64,000 bases of DNA from Salinisphaera orenii subsp. orenii MK-B5 (GCF_003788635.1 NZ_AYKH01000041.1:62001-126000), one strand, 5' to 3'; counted from the stretch's first letter, positions 47,843 to 57,743 are shown. Numbers and translations are program-made. Notes: generated from the sequence alone by a model not told the origin.

Positions 47843-49591
47843 ATGGCCGATTATCACGCGCCCACCCGCGATCTCATGTTCATGCTGACGGAAGTGCTCG
47901 ACGACGCGCACATCCGCGGCCTGCCCGACTGCGACGACTACGAGCCAGACACGATCTCGGCGATCGTCGACGAAGCCGGGCGGTTCGCCTCGTCGGTGCT
48001 GGCGCCGCTGAACGCCAGCGGCGACGCCGAGGGCGTGGACTGGTCGGCCGACGGCGTGACCAGCGCGTCCGGCTTCGCCGATGCCTACGACCGGTTCGTC
48101 GAGGCCGGCTGGAACGGCCTGACCGGCGATCCCGAGCACGGCGGCATGGGCATGCCACGGGTGCTGGGCGCGGCGACGACCGAACTCTGGAACGCCGCCA
48201 ACATGTCGTTCGCGCTGTGTCCGCTGCTCACCGCCAGCGCGGTCGATGCGCTCGCTCATCATGGTAGCGATGATCTGAAGGCGGTCTATCTCGACAGGCT
48301 CGTCTCCGGGGAATGGACCGGCTGCATGGACCTCACCGAGCCGCAGGCCGGCTCCGATCTCGCGCAGGTGCGCACCCGCGCCGAGCCCGACGGCGAGGCC
48401 TGGCGCCTGTTCGGCCAGAAGATCTACATCACCTGGGGCGAGCACGACATGGCCGGCAACATCGTGCACTTGGTGCTCGCGCGGCTGCCCGACGCGCCCG
48501 CCGGCGTGAAGGGCATCTCGCTGTTTCTGGTGCCGAAGTATATTCCCGATGCCGACGGCAATCCCGGCGAGCGCAACGACATGCGCTGTGCCTCGGTCGA
48601 GCACAAGCTCGGCATCCACGCCTGCCCGACCTGCACCATGACCTACGGCGAGGACGGCCGGGGCGCGCTCGGCTGGCTCGTCGGCGAGGCCAACCGCGGC
48701 CTGGCGCATATGTTCACGATGATGAACGCCGCGCGCCACAAGATGGGTGTGCAGGGCCTGGGCGTGGCCGACCGCGCCTATCAGCAGGCCCTGGCCCACG
48801 CGCGCGAACGCGAGCAGGGCGGCGCCGCGATCGTCGAGCACGCCGACGTCAAGCGCATGCTGCTGTCGATGCGCAGCCGCATCGACGTCCTGCGCGCCCT
48901 GTGCCTGGATTCGGCCGCGGCCATGGACGTCGCCGAGCGCAGCGATGACGACGCCGAGCGCGCCGCCGCCCAGACCCGGGTCGACGTGCTCACCCCCATC
49001 GTCAAGGGCTGGGGTACCGAGCTCGGTGTGTCGCTGGCCGACACCGGCATCCAGATCCACGGCGGCATGGGCTATATCGAGGAGACCGGCGCCGCCCAGC
49101 CGCTGCGCGACGTACGTATCGCGCCCATCTACGAAGGCACCAACGGCATCCAGGCGATCGACCTGGTCGGCCGCAAGCTCCTGCGCGACGAAGGCCGCGG
49201 CATGCGCGCGCTGATCGCCGACATGCGGGCGACCGCCGACGGCCGCGCCGATGGCGCCAACCCACATCCGGCTCTGGCTGAAGGTCTCGATCTGCTGGAA
49301 CAGGCCACGGACACGCTGCTGGCCGCCGGCCGCGACGCGGCGATGGCCAACGCCTTCAACTACCTCATGCTCTGCGGGACCGTGGTCGGCGCCTGGTACG
49401 CCGCGCGCATCGCGGATGTGGCCCAAGCCGCCCTGGCTGCGGGCACCGACGAGACCGACTTCTACGAAGCCCGTCAGGCCTGCGCGCGCTTCTACGTGCG
49501 TCAGGTTCTGCCCGACGCCCGCGGCTACGCCGCCCGAATCGAGGGCGGGGCGGATGCGATCGACACGGTGGACGCCGCGCGGCATCTCTAG
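47843..49591 (+). CDS. Acyl-CoA dehydrogenase (DmdC/long-form type)
   Basis: A 582-residue flavoprotein of the long acyl-CoA dehydrogenase subgroup, with an extra C-terminal domain of about 130 residues. Visible blocks are TGCMDLTEPQAGSDLAQVRT (FAD and substrate), IYITWGEHDM, the DIHGGMGY-like IQIHGGMGYIEE and the catalytic glutamate in APIYEGTNGIQAIDLVGRKL. This subgroup includes 3-methylmercaptopropionyl-CoA dehydrogenase DmdC, but dmdA, dmdB and dmdD are not adjacent. It may therefore act on another short or medium acyl-CoA. A GAGGGCAG ribosome-binding site precedes the ATG. It is divergent from the arabinose-like operon. Confidence 0.92.
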   Translation: MADYHAPTRDLMFMLTEVLDDAHIRGLPDCDDYEPDTISAIVDEAGRFASSVLAPLNASGDAEGVDWSADGVTSASGFADAYDRFVEAGWNGLTGDPEHGGMGMPRVLGAATTELWNAANMSFALCPLLTASAVDALAHHGSDDLKAVYLDRLVSGEWTGCMDLTEPQAGSDLAQVRTRAEPDGEAWRLFGQKIYITWGEHDMAGNIVHLVLARLPDAPAGVKGISLFLVPKYIPDADGNPGERNDMRCASVEHKLGIHACPTCTMTYGEDGRGALGWLVGEANRGLAHMFTMMNAARHKMGVQGLGVADRAYQQALAHAREREQGGAAIVEHADVKRMLLSMRSRIDVLRALCLDSAAAMDVAERSDDDAERAAAQTRVDVLTPIVKGWGTELGVSLADTGIQIHGGMGYIEETGAAQPLRDVRIAPIYEGTNGIQAIDLVGRKLLRDEGRGMRALIADMRATADGRADGANPHPALAEGLDLLEQATDTLLAAGRDAAMANAFNYLMLCGTVVGAWYAARIADVAQAALAAGTDETDFYEARQACARFYVRQVLPDARGYAARIEGGADAIDTVDAARHL

Positions 49592-50337
49592 CGTATTTTC
49601 TGCTTTTTAGTGAGAGTCTCTTAGCGGGGGACTAAGTTCGCATGAGCAGGAACAGTCATGTCGAATGTCTATTCTCTGCCTACTATGTGTGATAGCTCGT
49701 GGCCAATCTAGCCGAGGCACGGCGGATTCATCTGACCTCAGATTGGCGATAGTTACTTGACGGGCGGATCAATGGCTATCGATCAAGATGCAAAAGTAAA
49801 CAACTCAGCGGCCGGATAGGAAATCGGATCACGATATGAAGCGCGATATCCATGCTGCGCCTAATCAAACGCAGATTGTGCATCAGTCCTGCGATGCCCG
49901 GCCCAACTCGCGCGACGTCTGGACAACCAGCTCGGCGGCAGACGCCCCCGAGAGATCTCGTGCCGATTTCGCAATCGTGAGGGCCTTACGTGTAAACCTC
50001 TACGGTGAGCGTGACTAAACAGCGGTATCCGGATGTCGTCTGAGCTTGCCAGTCGCGGTTTGGCCCACAAGTGCTCTGCAATGCCGGTCCACCTGGTCGT
50101 TATCGATCAGACGGCCGCTGTCACTTGGGTCGCGATGGCGCACGCTTACGACGTGGTCCCGTCATGAGACGAGCGTGCGGCGTGATGGCTGACCGGCCAT
50201 GACCTTCACGGTATCGTTATCCCTTTTGGCGCTCGGCTAGGATACAGGCCGTGCATTATGCTGGCCTATACAGAACAAATGCGCTAGCACATCTTTAGCC
50301 GCTGGTCTGGGTAATCAAGCTAGTGAGCAGTCCGCAG
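49592..50337. other. Noncoding, lower-GC region before the amide transport operon
   Basis: These 746 bp contain only short frames with no domain, repeat or ribosome-binding site that I can defend (for example 49836-50018). The base composition is more AT-rich than the neighbouring genes. It could be decayed DNA from an old insertion, but no remnant was recognised. Confidence 0.5.
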
Positions 50338-51045
50338 CTACTCTGCCAACGCGAGATGCTTGTGCACAGAACCCTCGGCAGCCAACTGCTCGGCGTCGCC
50401 TTCGAGCACGACCGTACCGTTTTCCAGCACCACGCAGCGGTCGGCCATGGCAAAGATCATGGGCAGATTCTGCTCCACCACAACGATCGTCATGCTCTCG
50501 CGCCGGTTGATCTCGCGCAGCTGCACGCCGATTTGTTCGACAAGCGTGGGCATGATGCCGTCGGAGGGCTCGTCGAGGAGCATCACGTTCGGGTCGGTCA
50601 TCAGTCCGGTACCGATTGCGAGCATCTGCTGCTCGCCGCCGCTGAGCGTGCCCGCGCGCTGACGCAGCCGCTCCTCGAGGCGCGGAAAATACGACAGCAC
50701 TTCGGCGAGGCGGTCGCGCTTGCCGCGCTGGCCGGCGACGCGGCCCATCGTCAGGTGTTCGCGCACGCTCAGGTTGGCGAAGATGCCGCGGCCCTGGACG
50801 ATCGTCGTGAGACCGCGGCGAGCACGCGCGTGCGACGGCTCGCGGGTGACATCGACGCCGTCGAGAATGACCGTGCCCGCGCTTGGCGTGATCAGCCCGG
50901 CCATCGTGCGTATCAGCGTCGATTTGCCCATCCCGTTGCGTCCGGCGATGCCCAGCACGCTGCCGGACTCCGCGCTGACGCTGACATCGCGCAGCACACC
51001 GATGTCGCCGTAGCCGGCGCTGACGTGGTCGAGTTCGAGCTTCAT
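50338..51045 (-). CDS. ABC transporter ATPase, LivF/UrtE type
   Basis: A 235-residue ATPase with Walker A GRNGMGKSTL, the signature LSGGEQQMLAIG and Walker B VMLLDEPSDGIMP. Together with its neighbours it energises a HAAT-family importer for amino acids, urea or amides. GRNGMGKST matches the LivF/UrtE subfamily. The ATG overlaps the LivG-like gene's stop by 4 bp. It is the last gene of the operon and ends beside a noncoding stretch. Confidence 0.95.
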   Translation of the reverse strand: MKLELDHVSAGYGDIGVLRDVSVSAESGSVLGIAGRNGMGKSTLIRTMAGLITPSAGTVILDGVDVTREPSHARARRGLTTIVQGRGIFANLSVREHLTMGRVAGQRGKRDRLAEVLSYFPRLEERLRQRAGTLSGGEQQMLAIGTGLMTDPNVMLLDEPSDGIMPTLVEQIGVQLREINRRESMTIVVVEQNLPMIFAMADRCVVLENGTVVLEGDAEQLAAEGSVHKHLALAE

Positions 51046-51764
51046 GCCTGCTGTCCAAGATAGACGTCCGCAACGCGCGGATCGGCCGCGATTTCATCGA
51101 AACGGCCGTTCGCGATCACCCGTCCGAGATGCAGCACGGTGATCTCGGCGTCGAGGTCGCGGATGAAATCCATGTTGTGCTCGATCACGATGATGGCCAA
51201 TCCCCGTTCGGCCACCAGCTTCTGAAGGAGGGCGCCCGTGGCCGCGGTCTCGCCCGCAGTCATGCCCGCCGCCGGTTCGTCGAGCAGCAGCACCTTGGCC
51301 TGCATCGCGAGGAGCATGCCGATCTCGAGCCATTGCCGCTGCCCGTGCGACAGGTGTGCGGCGAGCCGCTGCGCCTGCGCGCTGAGCCCGATGGTCTCCA
51401 GCACTTCGTCGATACGCGCGCGCCGCTCACCCCGGCTGCCCGAGCCGCGCAGGGCGGCCAGTTCGATATTCGTACGAGTGGTCAAACCATGGAAGACGGA
51501 CGGCGTCTGAAACTTGCGGGCAATGCCGGATCGCGCGCGGGCTACCGTCGCCAGCCGGGTGATGTCCGCGTTGTTATAGAAGATGCGGCCGCTACTCGGC
51601 GCGAGATGGCCCGAGATCATGCTCAGAAAGGTCGTCTTGCCGGCGCCGTTGGGCCCGATCACGCAATGTATCGAGCGTGGCTCGATCGCGAAGTCGATAT
51701 CCGCGTTAGCCGCCAGGCCGCGGAAAGTCTTGCCCAGCCCCTGGGTCTGCAGCAGCGCGCTCAT
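51042..51764 (-). CDS. ABC transporter ATPase, LivG/UrtD type
   Basis: A 240-residue ATPase starting MSALLQTQGLGKTFRGL. Walker A is GPNGAGKTTF, the signature region is LSHGQRQWLEIG, and Walker B is VLLLDEPAAGMTAGE. The LSHGQ signature, in place of LSGGQ, and the following QWLEIGMLL are characteristic of the UrtD urea-transport ATPase group. It is flanked on both sides by 4-bp overlaps with LivM- and LivF-like genes. Confidence 0.94.
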   Translation of the reverse strand: MSALLQTQGLGKTFRGLAANADIDFAIEPRSIHCVIGPNGAGKTTFLSMISGHLAPSSGRIFYNNADITRLATVARARSGIARKFQTPSVFHGLTTRTNIELAALRGSGSRGERRARIDEVLETIGLSAQAQRLAAHLSHGQRQWLEIGMLLAMQAKVLLLDEPAAGMTAGETAATGALLQKLVAERGLAIIVIEHNMDFIRDLDAEITVLHLGRVIANGRFDEIAADPRVADVYLGQQA

Positions 51765-52777
51765 GACACCTCCCGCGGACGCAACCGCTGGCCCAGGCGC
51801 GCGAACATGCCCGCGAACCCGTCTTTGAAGAAAATGATCACGAGCATGAAGGCCACGCCCAGAATCAGCTGCCAGTACTGCGGCATGGTTGCACTGAGGT
51901 AGTTCGAGGCAGTGGCCACGACCATCGCCCCGACGAGCCCGCCCAGCAGTGAGGACCGCCCGCCGATTGCGACCCATACGACGACCTGTGTCGAGAACAG
52001 CACCCCGGCGAGCGAGGGCGACACGAAGCTGGCGGTTGTGGCATAAAGCGCACCCGCCAGGCCCGCAATCGCACCCGACAGGGCGAAGGCAAGCGTCTTG
52101 TATTGATCGATGCGATAGCCCAGCGCCGTTAGCCGGTCCTCGTTCTCGCGCACGCCGGCGAGCACAGTGCCGAAGCTGCTCGCCATCAGCCAGCGCAGCA
52201 ACGCGTAGACCACGGCCACTACGCCCAGCACGAAGAAATAGAGGGCGATATCGCCGGCGATCGCGCCGCCCTCGAAGGGCGAAAGCGCCATGCGGTTGAC
52301 GAACATGCCGTTGAAGCCGCCGGTGAGCTGGGACTGGCTCACGGCAACCTGCTCGGTAATGATCGACAGTGCGAGCGTGATCAACACGAAATAGGTCGCC
52401 TTGACTCCGGCACTGAACAGGAACCAGCCGGTCACCCCGGCCAACAGGCCGCCTGCGAGGGCGCCACTCGCCAGGCCGGCATAGCCGGAGTTGAAACCGA
52501 GGTCGCTCTGTCCCATGCACAGCCCCATGGCGTAGGCGCCGATGGCGAAGAATGCGGCCTGGCCGAAGCTGACGATGCCGACCACGCCCCAGAGCATCAC
52601 CAGCGACACCGCGAGCAGGCCGTAAAGCATGTACTGAGGCAATATATAGGCGATATAGTCGCCCGCGACGAACGGCGCAACCACCAGCAATGCCAGCAGG
52701 GCGAACGCCGCCGCGTTTTCGCCGCCGAAGTGTGCGGCCCGCGGTCTGCGTTTGATCGTGGAGTTGGCGTGGCTCAT
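51761..52777 (-). CDS. ABC transporter permease, LivM/UrtC type
   Basis: A 338-residue inner-membrane permease with about ten transmembrane helices. The HAAT signature GIVSFGQAAFFAIGAYAMGL is near residue 70, and the conserved coupling region GVRENEDRLTALGYRIDQYKTLAFALSGAIAGLAGAL follows. The N-terminus MSHANSTIKRRPRAAHFG is the best start, because its ATG overlaps the stop of the LivH-like gene. It pairs with that permease to form the translocation pore. Confidence 0.94.
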   Translation of the reverse strand: MSHANSTIKRRPRAAHFGGENAAAFALLALLVVAPFVAGDYIAYILPQYMLYGLLAVSLVMLWGVVGIVSFGQAAFFAIGAYAMGLCMGQSDLGFNSGYAGLASGALAGGLLAGVTGWFLFSAGVKATYFVLITLALSIITEQVAVSQSQLTGGFNGMFVNRMALSPFEGGAIAGDIALYFFVLGVVAVVYALLRWLMASSFGTVLAGVRENEDRLTALGYRIDQYKTLAFALSGAIAGLAGALYATTASFVSPSLAGVLFSTQVVVWVAIGGRSSLLGGLVGAMVVATASNYLSATMPQYWQLILGVAFMLVIIFFKDGFAGMFARLGQRLRPREVS

Positions 52778-53631
52778 TTGTTTTTCAGAATGCCGTTCGG
52801 TCGAAACCGGAGGATGAGAATCGCGAGCGCGAATACCGCGGTCTGGGCGACCGCCTGGCTCGAAAACAGCGCGAATAGCGTTTCCGAACCGCCGGTGAAA
52901 AAGCTGCCGATGAGGGTGCCGCTGAGTAGTTGGCCCATGCCGCCGACGAGCACGACGAAGAACGAACGCACCAGATAGACGTTGCCGATATAGGGATCGA
53001 TGCTCAGCATCGGGCTGATCAAACCACCGGCCAGGCCGGCCATGAATGCGCCGATGCCGAACACGATCTTGTAGGTCAGCGAGATGTTGAGCCCCAGCAG
53101 GCCGGCGACCTCCCGGTTCTGGATCAGCCCGCGAATGCGAATGCCCAGCGATGTGCGATAGAACAGCCACGCCGTCGCCCCGATCACGCCGACCGCGATC
53201 AGCGCGACCGTCGCGCGATAGACCGGGACTCGCACGCCGCCCAGATCGATCGCGCCGGGCAGGGGGTTCGAGACGGTGCGCAGATCGGTACCGAACACGA
53301 TCTTGATGACCTCGGTGACGATCATGAAGAACGCCCAGGTCAGCAGCAGCGTATCGAACGGGCGCTCATAGAAATGGCGAATCACCAGATGCTCGAAGAT
53401 TAGCCCGATCACGCATACACCACACGCGGCGAATAGCACCGCGAGCGGGAAGGGTATCTGCCAGGCGGTGGCCTGCCAGGTGAGATAGGCGCCGAGCGTG
53501 AGCAGGGCACCGTGGCCCATGTTGATGACGCCGACCAACCCGTAGACGATGGCGAGCCCGAAGGCCGCCAGCGCCAGAACGAGCGTGATCAGCGTCAGGT
53601 CGACCGCGATGCTGAGTAGCGAATTGAGCAT
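52774..53631 (-). CDS. ABC transporter permease, LivH/UrtB type
   Basis: A 285-residue permease starting MLNSLLSIAVDLTLIT with about eight helices. The family motif GLVGVINMGHGALLTLGAY is intact, and the IQNREVAGLLGLN coupling helix and SIDPYIGNVYLVRSFFVVLVGG region are typical. It is the first membrane component downstream of the binding-protein gene, separated by 25 bp. Confidence 0.94.
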   Translation of the reverse strand: MLNSLLSIAVDLTLITLVLALAAFGLAIVYGLVGVINMGHGALLTLGAYLTWQATAWQIPFPLAVLFAACGVCVIGLIFEHLVIRHFYERPFDTLLLTWAFFMIVTEVIKIVFGTDLRTVSNPLPGAIDLGGVRVPVYRATVALIAVGVIGATAWLFYRTSLGIRIRGLIQNREVAGLLGLNISLTYKIVFGIGAFMAGLAGGLISPMLSIDPYIGNVYLVRSFFVVLVGGMGQLLSGTLIGSFFTGGSETLFALFSSQAVAQTAVFALAILILRFRPNGILKNK

Positions 53632-53656
53632 GGGGGCTCCGTGACGAGGCCTGGCC

Positions 53657-54916
53657 TCAGGCTTCCAGGGGCAGGTTCGAACAGGCGGCGTCCTGAGGCT
53701 CGACGGATTCGAACATCTGCACCTCTTCGAACATGTCGTTGACGCTGGTCCAATTCTCACGCACCCGCATCAGATAGGACGGCAGTACCGCCTGGTTATC
53801 GAGCTCACGCATGGTGACCGGGCCCTGCGGGGCGTCCTCGAAGGTCAGCCCCTTCAAGCCCTTGCGCAGGGCGGCGGTGCTGACTTCGCCACTCTTGCGC
53901 AGCGCCATTGCGGCCATGTGGCCGGCGTTGTACATGGCCACGCCCACCGTATCCATGAGGGCGTCATCGCCGGCGTGGGCACGGAACTTCTCGAGAAAAG
54001 TCGCGTTACTCGGCTTGTTGATCGACATGAAGTAGTCGAAGCTCACATAGGTGCCCGCCGAGACTTCCGGGCCGAGACCGGAGGTCACCACTTCCTCGTC
54101 GTCGACGGTCCAGAGGGTGAAGTCCTTGTTCATGCCGGCCGCCGCGAGCTGCTTGCGGAAGTTGACCGTGTCGCTGCCGGTCAGACTATGGAAGATCACG
54201 TCGGCGCCAGAATTGCGGATATCGCGCAGCACCGATTCGTACTGTGGCGTATTGAAGGGGATATAGACCTCGCCGACGACTTCGCCGCCGAGCTCGCGGA
54301 GCTTGGGCTTGGTGACTTCGTTGGTCACCCGCGGCCAAGCGTAGTCCGAACCGATCATGAAGAACTTCTTGCCGAAGTTCTTGACCATGTATTCCAGATG
54401 CGGCCAGACCTGCTGGGATGGAACCGGGCCGAACATGAACATGTTCTTGTTGCACACGCCGGGGTAGTACTTCTGCTGCTGGCCTTCGTAGAAGGTCGGA
54501 TAGAGCAGGACTTTATCGGCCGCGGCGACCACGGGGCCGGCCGCGTTGCGCTCGGCGCTCGAGAAGGTACCGGCCAGAAAATCGACGCGCTCGTGCCGGA
54601 TCAGGCGGTTCGCCTGTTCGACCACGATACGCGGCTCGGTCTTGGAGTCGGCAACCACCAGTTCGAACGGCCGGCCGTTGACGCCGCCGGCGGCATTGAT
54701 CTCTTCGATAGCCATCTCCATACCAGCGAGATGCGCCTTCCCGTAGACCGTCCAGGCCCCTGTCAGTGGCGAGATCACCCCGACGCGGATCGGGTCTGCA
54801 GCGTACGCGCTGCGAATGAAATTCGGCCCCGCCAGGCCGAGCGCGCCAGCGGCACCCAGCGACTTGATCAGGCTGCGGCGCGACAGGCCGCCTGTGGTCT
54901 TGATGGTATCGGTCAT
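53657..54916 (-). CDS. Periplasmic binding protein of the amide/urea type (UrtA/AmiC-like), Tat-exported
   Basis: A 419-residue solute-binding protein. GAGGG precedes the ATG at 54916. The twin-arginine signal SRRSLIKSLGAAGALGL ends near SAYA-ADP, so export is by Tat. The mature part has the type-I periplasmic-binding fold with RVGVISPLTGAWTVYGKAHLAGMEMAIEEINAAGGVNG. The YYPGVCNKNMFMFGPVPSQQVWPHLEYM block is like AmiC/UrtA/FmdD proteins that bind urea or short-chain amides. With the nitrilase directly upstream, the likely ligand is an amide or carbamoyl compound. Confidence 0.9.
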   Translation of the reverse strand: MTDTIKTTGGLSRRSLIKSLGAAGALGLAGPNFIRSAYAADPIRVGVISPLTGAWTVYGKAHLAGMEMAIEEINAAGGVNGRPFELVVADSKTEPRIVVEQANRLIRHERVDFLAGTFSSAERNAAGPVVAAADKVLLYPTFYEGQQQKYYPGVCNKNMFMFGPVPSQQVWPHLEYMVKNFGKKFFMIGSDYAWPRVTNEVTKPKLRELGGEVVGEVYIPFNTPQYESVLRDIRNSGADVIFHSLTGSDTVNFRKQLAAAGMNKDFTLWTVDDEEVVTSGLGPEVSAGTYVSFDYFMSINKPSNATFLEKFRAHAGDDALMDTVGVAMYNAGHMAAMALRKSGEVSTAALRKGLKGLTFEDAPQGPVTMRELDNQAVLPSYLMRVRENWTSVNDMFEEVQMFESVEPQDAACSNLPLEA

Positions 54917-54963
54917 GATTGAGCCCTCGTGGATAATCCATTGGTGGCAGCGGGCGCTGCGTT

Positions 54964-55797
54964 CTAGCCCGCGCTGCGGTATTCGCCGGGACGGCGGTCG
55001 CCCAGCGGGTTGTCGTTGAACGCGTTCCAGGCGCGGGACCGGGCGGTATCGTCGAGATCGGCGTCGGCGTAGAGGATCTGTTCTGCGTCGGCACTCGCCG
55101 GCCCGCCGATGGGCCAACCGGTATAGCTCACGATCAGGCTCTGGCCGATGAAGGGTTGGCCGCGCTCGGTGCCGACCCGGTCCGCACAGGCAACGAACAC
55201 CGAGTTTGAATGCGCCGCCGCCATCGTGAGGATGTTGGCCATGGCCTCGCGGTTGGGGTCTTGACCGTTGATCGGCACCCAGTTCGTCGGCACACAGACG
55301 ATGTCAGCCTGCTGCAGCGCGCATTCGCGATAGCTTTCGGGGAACCAGCCGTCATAGCAGATCAGTGCGCCGATCCGGCCCAGCGGCGTATCGAATACCG
55401 GAAACGCCAGGTCGCCGGGCGTGAAGAAGACATTCTCGCGATTCCACAGGTGCACCTTGCGAAAGGTGCCCAGGTAGCCGCCGGGCCCGATGACCACCGC
55501 CGAGTTGTAGAGCGTGTCGCCGTCGGCTTCGTCGATGCCGGCCACGATATGCAAACCGCGCTCGGCAGCGATCTTCTCCCAGGCATCGACGGTCGGCCCG
55601 CCGGGAACGGGTTCGGCAAGAGCGCGCGTTTCCTCGAGCGACTCGAACACGTAACCTGAATTGCACAGTTCGGGCAGCACGACCAGATCGGCGCCGTTAT
55701 CCGCAGCTTCGGCTATGTACTGCAGACTCTTTGCGATATTGCCGGCTTTGTCGCCGACGGTCGGCTCCATCTGTATGCACGCAATCCTTATTGTCAT
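54964..55797 (-). CDS. Carbon-nitrogen hydrolase (nitrilase superfamily amidase)
   Basis: A 277-residue amidase-fold enzyme with the full catalytic triad: Glu43 in VVLPELCNSGY, Lys114 in FRKVHLW and Cys147 in LICYDGWFPES. AAGGGG sits about 7 bp before the ATG at 55797. It hydrolyses a C-N bond of an amide, N-carbamoyl compound or nitrile; the exact substrate is not predictable, although N-carbamoyl-putrescine or beta-ureidopropionate hydrolases are nearest in look. It is the first gene of an operon with its own ABC importer, so imported amide is probably its substrate. Confidence 0.92.
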   Translation of the reverse strand: MTIRIACIQMEPTVGDKAGNIAKSLQYIAEAADNGADLVVLPELCNSGYVFESLEETRALAEPVPGGPTVDAWEKIAAERGLHIVAGIDEADGDTLYNSAVVIGPGGYLGTFRKVHLWNRENVFFTPGDLAFPVFDTPLGRIGALICYDGWFPESYRECALQQADIVCVPTNWVPINGQDPNREAMANILTMAAAHSNSVFVACADRVGTERGQPFIGQSLIVSYTGWPIGGPASADAEQILYADADLDDTARSRAWNAFNDNPLGDRRPGEYRSAG

Positions 55798-56819
55798 TGG
55801 GTAACCCCTTCGCATGTCGCCGTACAGGTTTGGATTTAGCTGGATTCAAGTACTTGAATAGGGCTAGCAAGTGATATGCCAAGAACACCTCGCCCGGACG
55901 GCTAGCGGTTGACTCAATGCCTGGAAGTGTTGCGGGAAAGGGCAGGCGGAGGTAGCTAGCTAGCGAGCGAGCAGTCTGCAGCCGAGGGATCGGGTCGTTA
56001 TATGAAGTGGCGCGAGGAGGCGGTAATGGCCATTGACGCAATAGGGTTCGGCAGGATAGTTATGGTGCAGGTGCCATTCTCTGGTGCATATCTTGAGCAA
56101 GAACAGTGCGTGCTGGTGCTAGCATTTTGGATTGACTGGTTTGTTCTGGCCGAGTCCGAGAGCGCTGGGGGTACGTGGCAGGCTTGATAAACCTTCGCGC
56201 GATTTCGGTTGCTCGCGTGTAGCAAGTGCGTATCAGCTCCGCTCGCATTGGCGTCTTTAGACCTTCAGGAGGCGGCCCAACTGGGATGCGACACCCTGTC
56301 GGTCGTCCCTCCGCCTTGGATAGTGGTGAGCGTGGCTATGTGCTGGTGTCCGAGCTCGGCTCTAAGGCATACCGGGACACGACTAAGCGGTCACACTCGC
56401 GGTTGCCGGCGAGAATGTGCTCGAGCGCACCGCCGTTGCCTTTGATACGGCAGGGCCGAAGATGAATGCGGCGACTGTGCTCCGGCGATCGAGCACTGCT
56501 CACGCGATGGCCGGGCCAGCTAAAGTGGCCAAGCCCTCGTGTGCACACCGTGCCCGTCGAACAGGGGTCTCGCGTAGGCGAGTCTCGTTCTCGACGCGAT
56601 AGCCTCGTGACTCATTTTGGACTGCACGCGTGCTTGCGTCCGATGCCTGCGCCTTGTTCAGTGGACGCAGACCGTCCCGGGTCCGATCGATCGGTAGCGC
56701 TCGAGGACGTTGGTCGGACGCGCATGCCGCAAATGTGCACATGGCCGGCGCCTTTGGCCGGTGGCGTGCGAAATGCCGTCGACCTCGGGTCAATGCCCGG
56801 ATGAAACCCGTGATCTACC
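55798..56819. other. One-kilobase region without a supported gene
   Basis: This gap between the amide operon (minus) and beta-lactamase (plus) contains short frames on both strands (for example 56002-56187 and 56336-56548) with no domains. Base composition is mixed and lower in GC than the flanking genes. The promoters for both flanking operons must lie here. No transposase, inverted terminal repeat, RNA gene or riboswitch was identified. Confidence 0.45.
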
Positions 56820-57743
56820 ATGAAGAATAAAGCCACCCCCGAGACTGTCCAGCGCATGCTCCGCCGTCGCGATTTGCTCAAGGGATTCGCCGCCGGCGCG
56901 GCGGTATCAGTGCTCGGCACGCCGCCGCTGGCCGCACGAACGGCCGCCGAGGCGTTTCACGCCGAGATCGCCGACCTGGAGAAACGCCACGGCGGCCGCC
57001 TCGGTGTGGCTGTACGGGATACGGCCGGTGAGCAGCGGGTCGCGCATCGCGCCGATGAGCGTTTTCTGATGTGCAGCACGTTGAAGTTTCCCCTTGCGGG
57101 GCTGATTCTCTCCCGCGTGGATGCCGGCGAGGAATCGCTGGACCGACACATCACCTACGACGCCGGTGATGTCGTGACTTACTCGCCCGAAACCGGGCGG
57201 CACGTCGGCACCGGCATGACGCTCGGGGCGGTCTGTCGTGCCGGGCTCACCCTCAGCGACAACACGGCTGCCAACCTCATGTTGCGCAGCGTCGGTGGCC
57301 CGGCGGCTTTGACCGCCTTCGTGCGTGCGCTCGGCGATACGGTCACGCGGTCCGATCGCTACGAGACCGCGCTCAATGCGTACACCCCCGGCAGCGATCA
57401 CGACACCACCTCGCCGTCGGCGATGGGCCACCTCATGCAGCGCCTGTTGCTCGACGATGTATTGAGCGCGCCCTCCAGAGGACAGCTGACGCGCTGGCTG
57501 ATCGCCAACGAGACCGGTGACCATCGTCTGCGCGCCGGCATGCCGGGCCACTGGCGTATCGGTGACAAGACGGGGTCCGGCGGTAACAATACGGCCAACG
57601 ACATCGCCATCGTCTGGCCGCAGCCCGACGCGCCGGTGATCGTGTCCGCCTATTACGCCGGTTCCGATGCCGGCCGTTCCCAGCGAGACCGTGTGCTGGC
57701 TGACGTCGGGCGGGCCACAGTGCGGTGGCTCGGCACGGGATAG
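56820..57743 (+). CDS. Class A serine beta-lactamase, Tat-exported
   Basis: A 307-residue enzyme with a twin-arginine-like signal (RRRDLLKGFAAGAAVSVLG, residues 15-33). All class A motifs are present: CSTLKF with nucleophile Ser86 and Lys89, SDN at 146-148, Glu182 in YETALN (the Glu166 equivalent) and the KTG triad at 250-252 in GDKTGSGG. Cys85 precedes the catalytic Ser, as in KPC and PenA-like enzymes, but position 238 is Gly. The carbapenemase disulfide therefore cannot form. It should hydrolyse penicillins or cephalosporins; the spectrum is unknown. No ampR-type regulator is adjacent. It is followed by the second copy of the dispersed repeat. Confidence 0.95.
   Translation: MKNKATPETVQRMLRRRDLLKGFAAGAAVSVLGTPPLAARTAAEAFHAEIADLEKRHGGRLGVAVRDTAGEQRVAHRADERFLMCSTLKFPLAGLILSRVDAGEESLDRHITYDAGDVVTYSPETGRHVGTGMTLGAVCRAGLTLSDNTAANLMLRSVGGPAALTAFVRALGDTVTRSDRYETALNAYTPGSDHDTTSPSAMGHLMQRLLLDDVLSAPSRGQLTRWLIANETGDHRLRAGMPGHWRIGDKTGSGGNNTANDIAIVWPQPDAPVIVSAYYAGSDAGRSQRDRVLADVGRATVRWLGTG

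Noticed and set aside
56002-56187. 61-codon frame in the 1-kb gap before the beta-lactamase
   Set aside because: No start signal or homology; other short frames there are equally likely by chance.
56820-57743. KPC-like carbapenemase
   Set aside because: Although Cys precedes the active Ser, there is no Cys at the 238 position and the KTG region reads KTGSGG, so the defining disulfide is missing.
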